From assembly GCA_017407705.1 (NCBI GenBank), contig JAFQWA010000006.1, positions 1-64,000 of the forward strand: 64,000 bases of DNA. Direction: 5' to 3'. Shown here in pieces: positions 45,661-54,986 of this stretch. This stretch comes from Clostridia bacterium (GTDB lineage Bacteria > Bacillota > Clostridia > Oscillospirales > Acutalibacteraceae). Position 1 is the stretch's first letter, and each line of letters opens with the position of its first letter. The notes below the pieces were generated by a model that saw only the letters and a program-made list of their open reading frames with translations, was not told the origin of the DNA and made no database searches. The position numbers were made by a program, and so were the translations under genes.

Positions 45661-46776
45661 TTATTTATCTTTCTGAGTATCAAAATCATCTAAAGTAGTG
45701 TCGTCATCATCAAACAGATTGGGTCTGAATGTTGTCTGGGGCTCTACTAAAGTAATATCATCAACAGTAAGTATCTTGGTTTCGTATGGGAAAAAGTCTG
45801 CATTGATAATATCAAGATAAGACTGCTTATGTGCTGCAAAATAAGACTGACCGTTTGCATTGTAAAACTGACCGGGAAGCGCCTTTATTTTTATTTCATC
45901 AAGCTTAAGCTGATTAAGTTTCTGAGCGTATCCAAGCATTTGTCCAAGCTGCAGGTCTGTGGAAACATCGTCCATACAGTTGGTTACTATCTTGCTAACC
46001 TGAGCAAAGCTGATAGAGGTCATTTTCTTGGCAATAGCCGCATAAACCATACGCTGACTCTTTACCCTACCTATATCACTACCGTCCTCACTGTCTTTAC
46101 GGTTACGGATAAGTCCCTCAACCTCAAAGCCATCAAGATGAACTTCACCGGGTCCGATGGTAATAGGAATAGCCTCTCCACCTTTATCACAAGGACGTGA
46201 GTCCTCAATGCGATATTTTTTATCAAGGGTAATGTCCAATCCGCCGATATAATCGATTATATCTCTAAAGCCGGGGATTGTAACGGTAACGTAATGGTCA
46301 ATAGGCAAACCAAATCTTGTGTTGATCGTTCTTATCAAGGCGTTTATTTTTGCCTCACCCTCACGGGCGTTACTGTAAACCGCATTCAGCTTTTTGGTAT
46401 AACCTGCTTCACTGCCGATATATGTATCACGGGGCAACTGCATAATGTTAAGGGAGTTGTTAGAAAGATCGTAACAAACTACCATAACAATATCCGTTAG
46501 CCGCTGACTCAGGTCAGTACCAACAACTAAAAAGTAGGCAACGTTTTCATTGGTACTGGTAATGATCTGCTCAAAATCACCGGTTTCGGTGCCTATATCA
46601 GACTTTTGCAGAATACGTGCATTAAGCAACTCAATTCCCACAAAAGCCAGAGTAGAAAACACTAAAACTACCGATAAAAACACGTTGGTTAAAATCAGTT
46701 TGATATTATGCTTCTTTTTCTTGGTGTTATGACTGAATATATCAGTACCGGTGTCAACCTTCTTTTTCTCAGACAT
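45661..46776 (-). CDS. LCP-family cell-wall glycopolymer ligase (second of two)
   Basis: A 371-aa LytR-CpsA-Psr protein. The ATG at 46776 gives MSEKKKVDTG; an earlier GTG would add four residues. A basic cytoplasmic tail and one membrane helix (LILTNVFLSVVLVFSTLAFV) precede the LCP domain, with FLVVGTDLSQRLTDIVMVV, LPRDTYIG, DHYVTVTIPGFRDIIDYIGG and GFEVEGLIRNRKDSEDGSDIGR. These Arg and Asp residues bind the polyprenyl phosphate substrate. LCP enzymes move teichoic-acid-like polymers or glycans from undecaprenyl phosphate to peptidoglycan. It is clearly a paralogue of the gene at 47157-48383. Confidence 0.92.
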   Translation of the reverse strand: MSEKKKVDTGTDIFSHNTKKKKHNIKLILTNVFLSVVLVFSTLAFVGIELLNARILQKSDIGTETGDFEQIITSTNENVAYFLVVGTDLSQRLTDIVMVVCYDLSNNSLNIMQLPRDTYIGSEAGYTKKLNAVYSNAREGEAKINALIRTINTRFGLPIDHYVTVTIPGFRDIIDYIGGLDITLDKKYRIEDSRPCDKGGEAIPITIGPGEVHLDGFEVEGLIRNRKDSEDGSDIGRVKSQRMVYAAIAKKMTSISFAQVSKIVTNCMDDVSTDLQLGQMLGYAQKLNQLKLDEIKIKALPGQFYNANGQSYFAAHKQSYLDIINADFFPYETKILTVDDITLVEPQTTFRPNLFDDDDTTLDDFDTQKDK

Positions 46777-46799
46777 AAATCCACACACCCATTAAAAAA

Positions 46800-47147
46800 T
46801 TATAACAGTTCGTTTACATCTACGTCAGTACCGTCTTGCCACAGACGTTCCAAAGAGTAAAACTCTCTTGCATCTTTATAGAACACGTGAACTACAACGC
46901 TGCTGTAATCCAAAAGTATCCAGCCTGAGCTTTTTCCCTCAATATGATGAGGCTGTACTCCGCTTTCAGAAAGCTTGTAGTCCACCTCATCAGCAAGGGC
47001 TCTTACCTGAGTATTGGAATTACCTGTTGCAATAACAAAATAATCTGCCAAAACAGTAAGATCATCAACCTTGATAACCTTTATATCGTGTGCTTTTTTA
47101 TCATCAAGTGCCTTTACGGCAATTTTTAAAATGTCATTAGACTCCAT
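46800..47147 (-). CDS. rsfS: Ribosomal silencing factor RsfS
   Basis: RsfS binds uL14 on the large subunit and blocks subunit joining during starvation. It has 115 aa from ATG 47147. The family core DDLTVLADYFVIATGNSNTQ, the EGKSSGWILLDYSSVVVHVF segment and FYSLERLWQDG are present. In Firmicutes the order nadD-yqeK-rsfS is common; here an LCP gene is inserted between yqeK and rsfS, and another follows it. Confidence 0.96.
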   Translation of the reverse strand: MESNDILKIAVKALDDKKAHDIKVIKVDDLTVLADYFVIATGNSNTQVRALADEVDYKLSESGVQPHHIEGKSSGWILLDYSSVVVHVFYKDAREFYSLERLWQDGTDVDVNELL

Positions 47148-47156
47148 GTGTTCTCC

Positions 47157-48383
47157 TTATTCTGTTTCAATAAATTCATCAAGTGAGCCGCCATCTTCAA
47201 TGTGATTCTGCTGCTCTCTGTTATGGATTTCCTCTATGCCAAGCTCGTCCACAGTAATTACAGTATCCTCATAAGGTCTGAAATAATCGTTGAGCATATC
47301 CGCCAACTGCTGCTTGTGAACAGAGTAATATGAACGGGAATATCCGCCCTGAGGCTTATAGGTTCCTGCTTGTCCGGGCACTGCCATAATATTCACCTGA
47401 GAAAGATCCAGCTTGTGTGCTTTTTCTGCATAGCCAAGCAACTGTCCCAACGTTAAATCGGTGGATATCTCGTTAATACCCGTAGTCAGTATCTCAGTAA
47501 CCTGAGAAAAGCTGATAGAGGTCATTTTCTTAGCTAAAGCAGCATAAAATCTACGCTGTGCTTCCACACGACCCATATCACCCTTAGCGTAGGAATTTCT
47601 ATGGCGTACAAAACCCTCTGCCTCATAGCCTTTGAGGATAACGTTACCGGGGCCGATAGTAATGTTTACAGCCGAACCGCCTTTATCCATAGGACGTGAA
47701 TCCTCAACGGTGTATTTACGGTCAAGATACATCTCGACTCCGCCCATTGCATCAATTATCTTTCTGAATCCGGGGATTGTAACGGTAACGTAATGGTCAA
47801 TAGGCAAACCGAATTTGTAGTTAATACATCTTATCAGCGCCTTGATCTTAGACTCACCTTTTCTGGGGTTACCGTAAACTGCATTGACCTTTGCAGTAGG
47901 GGTGTCAATACCAATAAAGGTATCTCGGGGTATTTGCAGTATATTCATACTGTTATTATCAAGGTCGTAACAAGCTACCATAATAATATCGGTAAGATTC
48001 TGGCTTAAATCAGTACCGACTATCAAGAAGTATGAAACGTTTTCGTGGGTGCTTACCACCAAATCCTCAAATGTTCCCTCTTCCTTCTGGTCGATCTCGT
48101 TTTTCTTCAAAAGATCAGAGTCCACCAAAGACATACCAACAGTAGCAATAGTAGAAAACGCAAACAGTATAGACAGCAAAACGTTAGTAACAATAAGCTT
48201 TACGTTACGCTTTTTCTTACCTGCTCTCCTGCTCATACTGCTTAAATCCACACCGCCGTCAGCAGTTTTTACAATTTTGGATTTAGCGCGTTTTGAACGG
48301 GTTTTATATACATCCGACGAAAAAATATCTCTGTTTTTCGGCGGCTTATAAACTGATTTTTTAGAAGGCTTATTTTCTTTCAT
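47157..48383 (-). CDS. LCP-family cell-wall glycopolymer ligase (first of two)
   Basis: A 408-aa paralogue of the protein at 45661-46776. The ATG at 48383 is chosen because AAAGGACT precedes it and upstream codons belong to yqeK. A long basic cytoplasmic part (about 80 residues, KKSVYKPPKNRD and SKRAKSK) precedes a helix (KLIVTNVLLSILFAFSTIAT) and the LCP domain: FLIVGTDLSQNLTDIIMVA, IPRDTFIG, DHYVTVTIPGFRKIIDAMGG, GFVRHRNSYAKGDMGRVEAQR. The two share long identical stretches such as ALAKKMTSISF, so they arose by duplication. The longer N-terminus may allow separate regulation. Confidence 0.92.
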   Translation of the reverse strand: MKENKPSKKSVYKPPKNRDIFSSDVYKTRSKRAKSKIVKTADGGVDLSSMSRRAGKKKRNVKLIVTNVLLSILFAFSTIATVGMSLVDSDLLKKNEIDQKEEGTFEDLVVSTHENVSYFLIVGTDLSQNLTDIIMVACYDLDNNSMNILQIPRDTFIGIDTPTAKVNAVYGNPRKGESKIKALIRCINYKFGLPIDHYVTVTIPGFRKIIDAMGGVEMYLDRKYTVEDSRPMDKGGSAVNITIGPGNVILKGYEAEGFVRHRNSYAKGDMGRVEAQRRFYAALAKKMTSISFSQVTEILTTGINEISTDLTLGQLLGYAEKAHKLDLSQVNIMAVPGQAGTYKPQGGYSRSYYSVHKQQLADMLNDYFRPYEDTVITVDELGIEEIHNREQQNHIEDGGSLDEFIETE

Positions 48384-48387
48384 TTTC

Positions 48388-48954
48388 TCAGTCCTTTCGA
48401 ATAAGACAAATCTGGTTATATGCCTCCAACGTATCCTTGTGAATAGGTTTAAATCTTTCGGATAAATCCGTAATAGTAAACTGCAAAGCAACCTCCATTG
48501 CTTTTTCAATGCTAATGTAGGCAGCCTCTCTCATTTCATCAACACCGTTATAATCACGGTCGGCGGATATATAATCCGCAATATATAATATTTTTTCAAG
48601 TAAAGTCATATCTGCTTTAGCAGTGGTATGGTATCTGATAGCACTGATTATCTCATCATCGCAGATATTAAGCACGTTCTTAATGTAAGCCGCTCCGCTG
48701 ATGGCGTGCCACAGTTTAGGCTGACTTTTTTGAACGCTATCTAATATTATACCAAACTCGTCAAACATTTGCAACTGGTTTTCTTCAGTATCATTTTTAC
48801 AAATATCGTGTAACAAACCTGCAAGATATGCTCTGTCTTTATCAGCGCCGTATTTCTCTGCCAAATCAGCAGCAGAATCCGCAACGTTTAAAGAGTGCTC
48901 AAATCTGTAAGGCTTTAATCTTGATCTTAAAATTTCAATGTACTCACTATACAT
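48388..48954 (-). CDS. yqeK: YqeK HD-domain Ap4A hydrolase
   Basis: A 188-aa HD hydrolase. The ATG at 48954 (MYSEYIEILRSRL) follows CGGAG and overlaps the nadD stop by eight bases; longer starts would run into nadD. Metal ligands are RFEHSLNVADSA, the LLHDICKND doublet, KLWHAISGA, IRYHTTAKADM and YIADYISADR. YqeK proteins split diadenosine tetraphosphate symmetrically to ADP. It works in the cytoplasm and is coupled to nadD, its usual partner. Confidence 0.93.
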   Translation of the reverse strand: MYSEYIEILRSRLKPYRFEHSLNVADSAADLAEKYGADKDRAYLAGLLHDICKNDTEENQLQMFDEFGIILDSVQKSQPKLWHAISGAAYIKNVLNICDDEIISAIRYHTTAKADMTLLEKILYIADYISADRDYNGVDEMREAAYISIEKAMEVALQFTITDLSERFKPIHKDTLEAYNQICLIRKD

Positions 48955-49558
48955 TTTTAACATCTCCGTATAATCGGTTTTGTTTAATATACTGCTGGAT
49001 TTCAGGCAAAAGCATATCATCAACAGATAAATTTTCTGCTAATCTCTCACGTATTTGTGTGGAAGAATATGGCTTGATATCAACGGGCAGTACCGTCACC
49101 TTAGCACCAAGCTGTTCAAGCACTGACTTTTGCTGTGTCATAACGCTCATATCTTCACCTGCTCTTGGCACCGCACAAATAACAGACTGCTTGAAAATAA
49201 TATCAGGATTTTTCCAGCTTTGTAATGTAAGAAACATATCCGAGCCGCAGATAAGGTAAATTTCTGCATCCTTATACTGCTCCTTCAATGTATTCAGCGT
49301 AAGGTAAGTATAGCTTACCCTATCTTGGCTTATTTCAATATCACTTACCTCACAATTCCTGATTTTCTCAGCAGCAAGATAACACATATTCATTCTGTGC
49401 TCATCAGCCACATACTCATCTGCAGATTTGTGAGGCGGTGTTTTGGTAGGAATAAGCAGCAGCTTGTGGCACTGCAAATGCTCAGATACAGCGTTTGCAA
49501 GTTCAATATGTCCGTTATGGATGGGATTGAAGCTTCCGCCAAGCACTGCGATTTTCAT
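48947..49558 (-). CDS. nadD: Nicotinate-nucleotide adenylyltransferase
   Basis: NadD adenylates nicotinate mononucleotide in NAD synthesis. It has 203 aa from ATG 49558. The nucleotidyltransferase motif is LGGSFNPIHNGHIELA (HxGH) at the start, with LIPTKTPPHKSADEY and the C-terminal SSTQIRERLAENLSVDDMLL (SxTxxR). It overlaps yqeK, as in Bacillus. Confidence 0.96.
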   Translation of the reverse strand: MKIAVLGGSFNPIHNGHIELANAVSEHLQCHKLLLIPTKTPPHKSADEYVADEHRMNMCYLAAEKIRNCEVSDIEISQDRVSYTYLTLNTLKEQYKDAEIYLICGSDMFLTLQSWKNPDIIFKQSVICAVPRAGEDMSVMTQQKSVLEQLGAKVTVLPVDIKPYSSTQIRERLAENLSVDDMLLPEIQQYIKQNRLYGDVKNV

Positions 49559-49569
49559 ACTTTCACACC

Positions 49570-49863
49570 TTATCTTTTTAAAAATATCTTCTGATTTTTA
49601 GGATTTTTGCGGTATAAGATCATTTTACGTCCGATAACCATAACCACCTCTGCATTTGTGGCAGCAGCCAACTCTGCAGCAGTCTCTTTTGCAGACTGAG
49701 GTGCGGTCTCCAGCGCACTCATTTTAATAAGCTCACGGGCAGTAAGTGCGTCATCCACCTGCTTGATAAGTGCATCGTTTATGCCACCCTTACCTACCTG
49801 TAAAATTGCGTCCATATCGTTAGCCAGTGATTTAAGCTGTGCTCTTTGTTTACTTGTCAGCAT
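49570..49863 (-). CDS. yhbY: YhbY-type CRM-domain RNA-binding protein
   Basis: A 97-aa protein of one CRM domain, associated with 50S assembly. The ATG at 49863 follows AAGGAG. It shows LTSKQRAQLKSLANDMDAIL, VGKGGINDALIKQVDDAL with the GxxG loop, and ELAAATNAEVVMVIGRKMILYR. It overlaps the rdgB end by 14 bases, which indicates coupling. Confidence 0.94.
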   Translation of the reverse strand: MLTSKQRAQLKSLANDMDAILQVGKGGINDALIKQVDDALTARELIKMSALETAPQSAKETAAELAAATNAEVVMVIGRKMILYRKNPKNQKIFLKR

Positions 49864-50461
49864 CAATATTCTCCTTAATATAATTAACCAATTTTTCTTT
49901 TAATTCTCTTAACGCTTTACCTCTATGGCTGATAGCATCCTTTTCCTCTGCTGAAAATTCACCAAAGCTTCTATCTCCCACGTAGAACAGCGGATCGTAG
50001 CCAAAACCGCCGCTACCTGCTCTCTCAAAGCCTATTTTACCGTAAACTCTGCCCTCGGCAGTGATCTCGTCACCGTTAGGGAAAACCAGACAAATAGCCG
50101 CCATAAAGTAAGCATCACGCTTTTCCATAGGCACGTTTTCAAGATTTTTTAAAAGCTTATCGTTGTTACTTTCGTCATCGCCGTTCTCACCACTGTAACG
50201 TGCGGAATAAATGCCCGGCTCGCCGTTTAAATACTCAACGCAGATTCCCGAGTCATCGGCAATAGCAGGCATACCGGTGGTCTGCATAGCGGAAACTGCC
50301 TTTAATCTGGCGTTTTCCAGAAATGTGGCACCGGTCTCCTCTACCTCAGGCAGAGTAAACTCACCACTTGCCTCTGACACAACTTCAATGCCCAAAGGCT
50401 GCATAATACGGTTTAATTCAATAAGCTTCTTTTTATTTTTACTTGCCGCTACAAATCTCAT
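49850..50461 (-). CDS. rdgB: Non-canonical purine NTP pyrophosphatase
   Basis: RdgB/RdgB-like HAM1 enzyme removes XTP, dITP and ITP from nucleotide pools. It has 203 aa; ATG 50461 (MRFVAASKNKKKLIELN) follows TTGAGG. Motifs: SKNKKKL, VEETGATFLENARLKA, ADDSGICVEYLNGEPGIYSA, GFGYDPLFYV and SHRGKALREL. It lies 11 bases after ftsY. Confidence 0.96.
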   Translation of the reverse strand: MRFVAASKNKKKLIELNRIMQPLGIEVVSEASGEFTLPEVEETGATFLENARLKAVSAMQTTGMPAIADDSGICVEYLNGEPGIYSARYSGENGDDESNNDKLLKNLENVPMEKRDAYFMAAICLVFPNGDEITAEGRVYGKIGFERAGSGGFGYDPLFYVGDRSFGEFSAEEKDAISHRGKALRELKEKLVNYIKENIDADK

Positions 50462-50472
50462 ACTTTTATACC

Positions 50473-51378
50473 TCAATCAAACATAGCATCGGCAAAATCC
50501 TGTGCCGAAAAGTCCTGCAGATCATCCATCTGCTCACCTACACCGATAAGCTTAACGGGAATGTTAAGCTCGTCGTTTATGGCTAATACCACGCCGCCTC
50601 TTGCAGTACCGTCAAGCTTTGTAAGAACAATACCTGTAATATCAGCGGCATTTTTAAACTCTCTTGCCTGATTAACTGCGTTCTGACCGGTGGTAGCATC
50701 CAATACCAAAAGCACCTCAACGTCGCTGTCGGGCAGTTCCCTTGCAATAATACGGGAAATTTTCGCCAACTCGTCCATAAGGTTTTTCTTGTTATGCAAT
50801 CTGCCTGCGGTATCGCAGATAATAACATCACTGCCACGGCTTTTTGCCGATGCGATAGTATCAAACACAACTGCGGCAGGGTCACTGCCCTCACCGTGCT
50901 TAACAATGGGCACACCAACTCTGTCTGCCCATATCTGCAGCTGCTCGGATGCAGCAGCACGGAAGGTATCAGCGGCACCCAGTATCACTGACTTGCCTTC
51001 GCTCTTTAAACGTGCGGCAATTTTACCGATACTGGTGGTCTTGCCCACTCCGTTTACGCCGATAACCAGAATAAGTGAAGGTTTAGTTGATATTTTAAGG
51101 GAATTATCCACATCCAAGGTGGTTGCAATTTCCTCTTTAAGCATCTGCTTTATTAACGCAGGATCAGTCACACGCTCATCTTTAACACGCTTTTTCAATT
51201 TTTCACAAATACGCTGTGCGGTGGGCACACCTGTATCTGCCAACACCAAAATTTCCTCCAGCTCCTCAAAAAGCTCGTCATCTATTCTGGTAAATGCCGA
51301 AACCACGCTGTTAACAGCATTTGAAAACTGATCTCTGGTTTTTTGCAAACCGCTCTTGATCTTACTGAAAAGTCCCAA
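50473..51378 (-). CDS. ftsY: Signal recognition particle receptor FtsY
   Basis: FtsY receives SRP-bound ribosomes at the membrane. It has 301 aa with a short N-terminal part and the NG domain. GTPase motifs: GVNGVGKTTSIGKIA, the insertion-box region VILGAADTFRAAASEQL, IICDTAGRLHNKKNLMDEL, LVLDATTGQNAV and VLTKLDGTARGG. There is no long acidic A domain, as in Bacillus. It is 20 bases after smc. Confidence 0.97.
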   Translation of the reverse strand: MGLFSKIKSGLQKTRDQFSNAVNSVVSAFTRIDDELFEELEEILVLADTGVPTAQRICEKLKKRVKDERVTDPALIKQMLKEEIATTLDVDNSLKISTKPSLILVIGVNGVGKTTSIGKIAARLKSEGKSVILGAADTFRAAASEQLQIWADRVGVPIVKHGEGSDPAAVVFDTIASAKSRGSDVIICDTAGRLHNKKNLMDELAKISRIIARELPDSDVEVLLVLDATTGQNAVNQAREFKNAADITGIVLTKLDGTARGGVVLAINDELNIPVKLIGVGEQMDDLQDFSAQDFADAMFD

Positions 51379-51398
51379 AAATATCCATTCCTTTCAAA

Positions 51399-54300
51399 CT
51401 ATTTATTGCCAAGTGTCTTTTCAATCTGCGATACGTCAATGGACAACAGCTTAGATACGCCCTTTTCCTGCATAGTTACGCCGTAAAGCACGTCTGCCTC
51501 TTCCATAGTACCACGTCTGTGAGTAATTATAATAAACTGTGTAGCGCCGCTCATACGTCTTAAATATGCGGCAAATCTGTCAACGTTTACCTCGTCAAGG
51601 GCTGCCTCAACCTCATCAAGCAAACAGAAGGGTGGCGGATTTACCTTCATAATAGCGAAGTAAATTGCAACCGCAATAAGTGCTTTTTCACCGCCGGACA
51701 GCTGCTCGATAATAGATATATTCTTTCCGGGCGGCTGAGCGATGATCTCAATTCCCGTTTCAAGCACCTCTTTAGGATCGGTAAGACGAAGCTCAGCAGT
51801 ACCGCCGCCGAACAGCTCTTTAAATACCTCGGTAAAGTTTTTGTTTATAAGATCAAACTGAGTTATAAACATTTCCTTCATAGTGCTTGTAAGCTCACTG
51901 ATAAGCTTATACAGTTCACTTCTTGACTTCTCTACGTCATCTATCTGAGCCTTCATAAACTCGTATCTCTCAGCTACCTCTTTATACTCCTCAATAGCGG
52001 AAACGTTAACCGAACCAAGCTTTCTGATACTCTGCTTTAATTCGTTAAGACGTTTGGTAGCTTTTGGGATATCGTCAATAACAATACCCATTTGCTCTGC
52101 TTCATTTCGGGTAAGCTCATACTCATCATACAGCTTGCCGATAATGTCATCCAGCTCTTTTTCCATAACGTCCTTGCGCTCGGTCAGTCGGGCAAGTTCA
52201 CCGCTGATCTTCTCACGGTCAGAGGTCTTTTCACGCTCATCATTACGCAGCTTGTAGTTTCTCTGCTCCAATTCAGTACGTTTCTGATTAAGCTGAGCAA
52301 TCTCCTGCTCTGATGAGGTGGACTGCTGTGAAAATCCTGTTGTAAGCTGATTAAGTTCACCGATTTTAACGGTATTCTCTTCATTTTTCAGGTTAAGCTC
52401 AGCGATCTCGCTGTTAAGCTGTGCAACTCTCGACTCACGGTCTGTTTTTGCCGACTCCAACTGAGCTATTGCTTGTTTTATTGCCTCAGTATCTTTAGTA
52501 TATCCAATAAGTTCAAGTCTGAGCGCCGATACCTGCTCGGACAGATTATTTCTAACCTCGCTAAGCTTATCTCTGCCGCCTGTAAGCAAGCTGATCTCAG
52601 CTTCGATCTCGGCCTTTTTAGCCTCTGCCAAAAGAATTTCTCCGGATACAACCTTAGCTTCCTCTAAGTATGTATCAACTCTGCCCACCGACTCAGATTT
52701 CTGCTTTTTAATAGCATCAAGCTGTGCGGTAGAGGTTAAATTCTGTTCGGTCAAACGTTTAAGCTCACCGTTTAATCTAATTTTATCCTCATTTGCAGTG
52801 GTAAGCTCACTCTGAGCGGCTATCAGCTCGGCATTCATCTTAGAAAGCTCTTCGGTGATCTGCTTAAACTGCTGAGCCTTAGAGTCATACTCCTCCTGCA
52901 TTTTTTGTGCTTGTTTTCTGATATCCTCTATCTGACCTGCACGGTTTAAAAGTCCTGCATTTTTAGCGTGGGAACCACCGGTTAAGGAACCGCCTGCGTT
53001 TACCACCTGACCGTCAAGGGTAACCACCTTAAAGCGGTAACCGAACTTTCTTGCCATAGCAACGGCACTGTCCATATCCTCAGCCACAACAGTTCTTGCC
53101 AACAACGAGCCCACAACGTCCTTATACTTTGCATCGTATTTGATAAGCTCTGCCGCAATACCCACAAAGCCTACGCAACCATCAAGTCCGCTCTCTTTTA
53201 AGGGGTTAGACTTAATATTGGTAAGAGGTAAAAACGTGGTACGTCCGCCGTTGGAGGTTTTAAGGAAGTTAATAGCACGTTTAGCGTCTTCTTCAGTCTG
53301 TGTAACGATGTTCTGCATAGCCGCACCCAGTGCTATCTCAATGGCAGTGGCATACTCAGAGGGCACACTGATAAGTCGGGAAACGGGTCCGTGAATACCT
53401 TTAAGCATACCGTGGGCTGCCTGTTTTGAAACAGCCTTAACAGCATAAGAAAAGCCTTCAAGATTTTTCTCCAAATCCTCAAGTATCTGTGCTCTACGCA
53501 GTTTTTCACCTATATCCAGCTGCAACTTATCCAGCTCTGCCTTTTTCTCTTCTGCCTTGTTTCTACGGCTCTGAACCTTAAACTCGTGGCCCTTTACTAT
53601 GTTAGCGCACTCTTGTATCTGATTTTCGCAGTTTTCAAGGTCTTTATTTATAGCACCGATCTCCTCAGTTGCCGCCGCTATCTGACTTTCCAACTGCAGC
53701 ATATTAGCATCCAGCAGTGAAAAGCCCGACTCGATCTCGCTCTGAGATGTCTGTGCAGTTACAAGCTTTACTCGTTTTTCCGAGATTTGAGCAGTAAGTA
53801 AATTCAACTGATTATTTTTATCCTCAATTTTTTGAGAAAAGTCGCCTGAATCGTCTGCTAAGCTGTTAAGCTTTTCTAAAGCGGCATTCAGCTCATCAGC
53901 CTTTTTACCTGCTGTTAACTCAATTTCCTCAATATTTTTCTGTTTAAGCGCGATCTCACGGTCCACCGACTCATCATCGGAATTGGCAGTTTCAATATCA
54001 CGGTTAAGTCTTGCAATGGTTTCGTTGTTATGGAAAATGGTGTTCTCCAAAACTGCGATCTCACCACGGATTTCAGCCGCCTGCTCCTCTGCCTGAGCCG
54101 CTGCACGTCTTATAGCATCTATCTGAACGATTATCTTCTGACTATCCTGTGAGCCGATCTCAAACTCCTGCTCAATAGCCACAAGCTCACGCTCAATCTT
54201 CTCATACTGAGATTTTGCAAGGGTAATTTTATAGTCCTGCTCACGAAGCAGTTCCTTAGAATTATTAAGAGTATTCAGCCACAAGCCGATCTCCAGCTCA

Positions 54301-54968
54301 CGCTTTTCTCCTGAATAGCTTAAAAATTCCTGAGCCTTTTTGCTTTGCTCAGCCAAGGGTCCTACCCTGCTTTGAAGCTCAGCCATAATATCACGCAAAC
54401 GGATAAGATTTTCCTCAGCGTGGTTTAACTTACGCTCAGCCTCTATCTTACGGTATCTGAATCTTGAAATACCGGCAGCCTCTTCAAAAATATCACGGCG
54501 CTCATCAGATTTAGAACCAACTATCTCGTCAATCCTACCCTGACCTATCATAGAATAACCGTCTCTACCAAGTCCGGTATCCATAAACAGCTCGTGAATA
54601 TCCTTAAGTCTTACAGTTGCGCCGTTTATTTTATATTCACTGTCTCCCGAACGGAAATATCTTCTGGTAACGATAACCTCGTCGTTATCATATTTCAGCT
54701 TACGGTCAGTATTGTCCAAGGCAAGAGATACCTCAGCAAACCCCAATGCCTTACGCAGTGCGGTACCGCCGAAGATAACATCCTCCATTTTCTGTCCTCG
54801 TAAAGACTTGCTGGACTGCTCACCCAAAACCCACCTTACAGAGTCGGAAATATTACTTTTTCCGCTTCCGTTAGGTCCGATAACGGCGGTGATATCCTTA
54901 TCAAATGTCAGCTTTGTTTTGTCAGGGAAAGATTTAAATCCCTGTATCTCAATAGATTTAAGGCGCAT
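51399..54968 (-). CDS. smc: Chromosome segregation protein SMC
   Basis: SMC compacts and segregates chromosomes together with ScpA and ScpB, which are not in this window. It has 1189 aa, full length. Walker A is GPNGSGKSNISDSVRWVLG at the N-terminus. Two long coiled coils flank the hinge at about 500-680 (GFSYAVKAVSKQAAHGML and GCVGFVGIAAELI). The C-terminal signature is QLSGGEKALIAVAIYFA, with Walker B PPPFCLLDEVEAALDEVN. The radical SAM gene precedes it and ftsY follows, a standard Clostridia order. Confidence 0.98.
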   Translation of the reverse strand: MRLKSIEIQGFKSFPDKTKLTFDKDITAVIGPNGSGKSNISDSVRWVLGEQSSKSLRGQKMEDVIFGGTALRKALGFAEVSLALDNTDRKLKYDNDEVIVTRRYFRSGDSEYKINGATVRLKDIHELFMDTGLGRDGYSMIGQGRIDEIVGSKSDERRDIFEEAAGISRFRYRKIEAERKLNHAEENLIRLRDIMAELQSRVGPLAEQSKKAQEFLSYSGEKRELEIGLWLNTLNNSKELLREQDYKITLAKSQYEKIERELVAIEQEFEIGSQDSQKIIVQIDAIRRAAAQAEEQAAEIRGEIAVLENTIFHNNETIARLNRDIETANSDDESVDREIALKQKNIEEIELTAGKKADELNAALEKLNSLADDSGDFSQKIEDKNNQLNLLTAQISEKRVKLVTAQTSQSEIESGFSLLDANMLQLESQIAAATEEIGAINKDLENCENQIQECANIVKGHEFKVQSRRNKAEEKKAELDKLQLDIGEKLRRAQILEDLEKNLEGFSYAVKAVSKQAAHGMLKGIHGPVSRLISVPSEYATAIEIALGAAMQNIVTQTEEDAKRAINFLKTSNGGRTTFLPLTNIKSNPLKESGLDGCVGFVGIAAELIKYDAKYKDVVGSLLARTVVAEDMDSAVAMARKFGYRFKVVTLDGQVVNAGGSLTGGSHAKNAGLLNRAGQIEDIRKQAQKMQEEYDSKAQQFKQITEELSKMNAELIAAQSELTTANEDKIRLNGELKRLTEQNLTSTAQLDAIKKQKSESVGRVDTYLEEAKVVSGEILLAEAKKAEIEAEISLLTGGRDKLSEVRNNLSEQVSALRLELIGYTKDTEAIKQAIAQLESAKTDRESRVAQLNSEIAELNLKNEENTVKIGELNQLTTGFSQQSTSSEQEIAQLNQKRTELEQRNYKLRNDEREKTSDREKISGELARLTERKDVMEKELDDIIGKLYDEYELTRNEAEQMGIVIDDIPKATKRLNELKQSIRKLGSVNVSAIEEYKEVAERYEFMKAQIDDVEKSRSELYKLISELTSTMKEMFITQFDLINKNFTEVFKELFGGGTAELRLTDPKEVLETGIEIIAQPPGKNISIIEQLSGGEKALIAVAIYFAIMKVNPPPFCLLDEVEAALDEVNVDRFAAYLRRMSGATQFIIITHRRGTMEEADVLYGVTMQEKGVSKLLSIDVSQIEKTLGNK

Positions 54969-54986
54969 CTGATTTTTCCTTTCATC

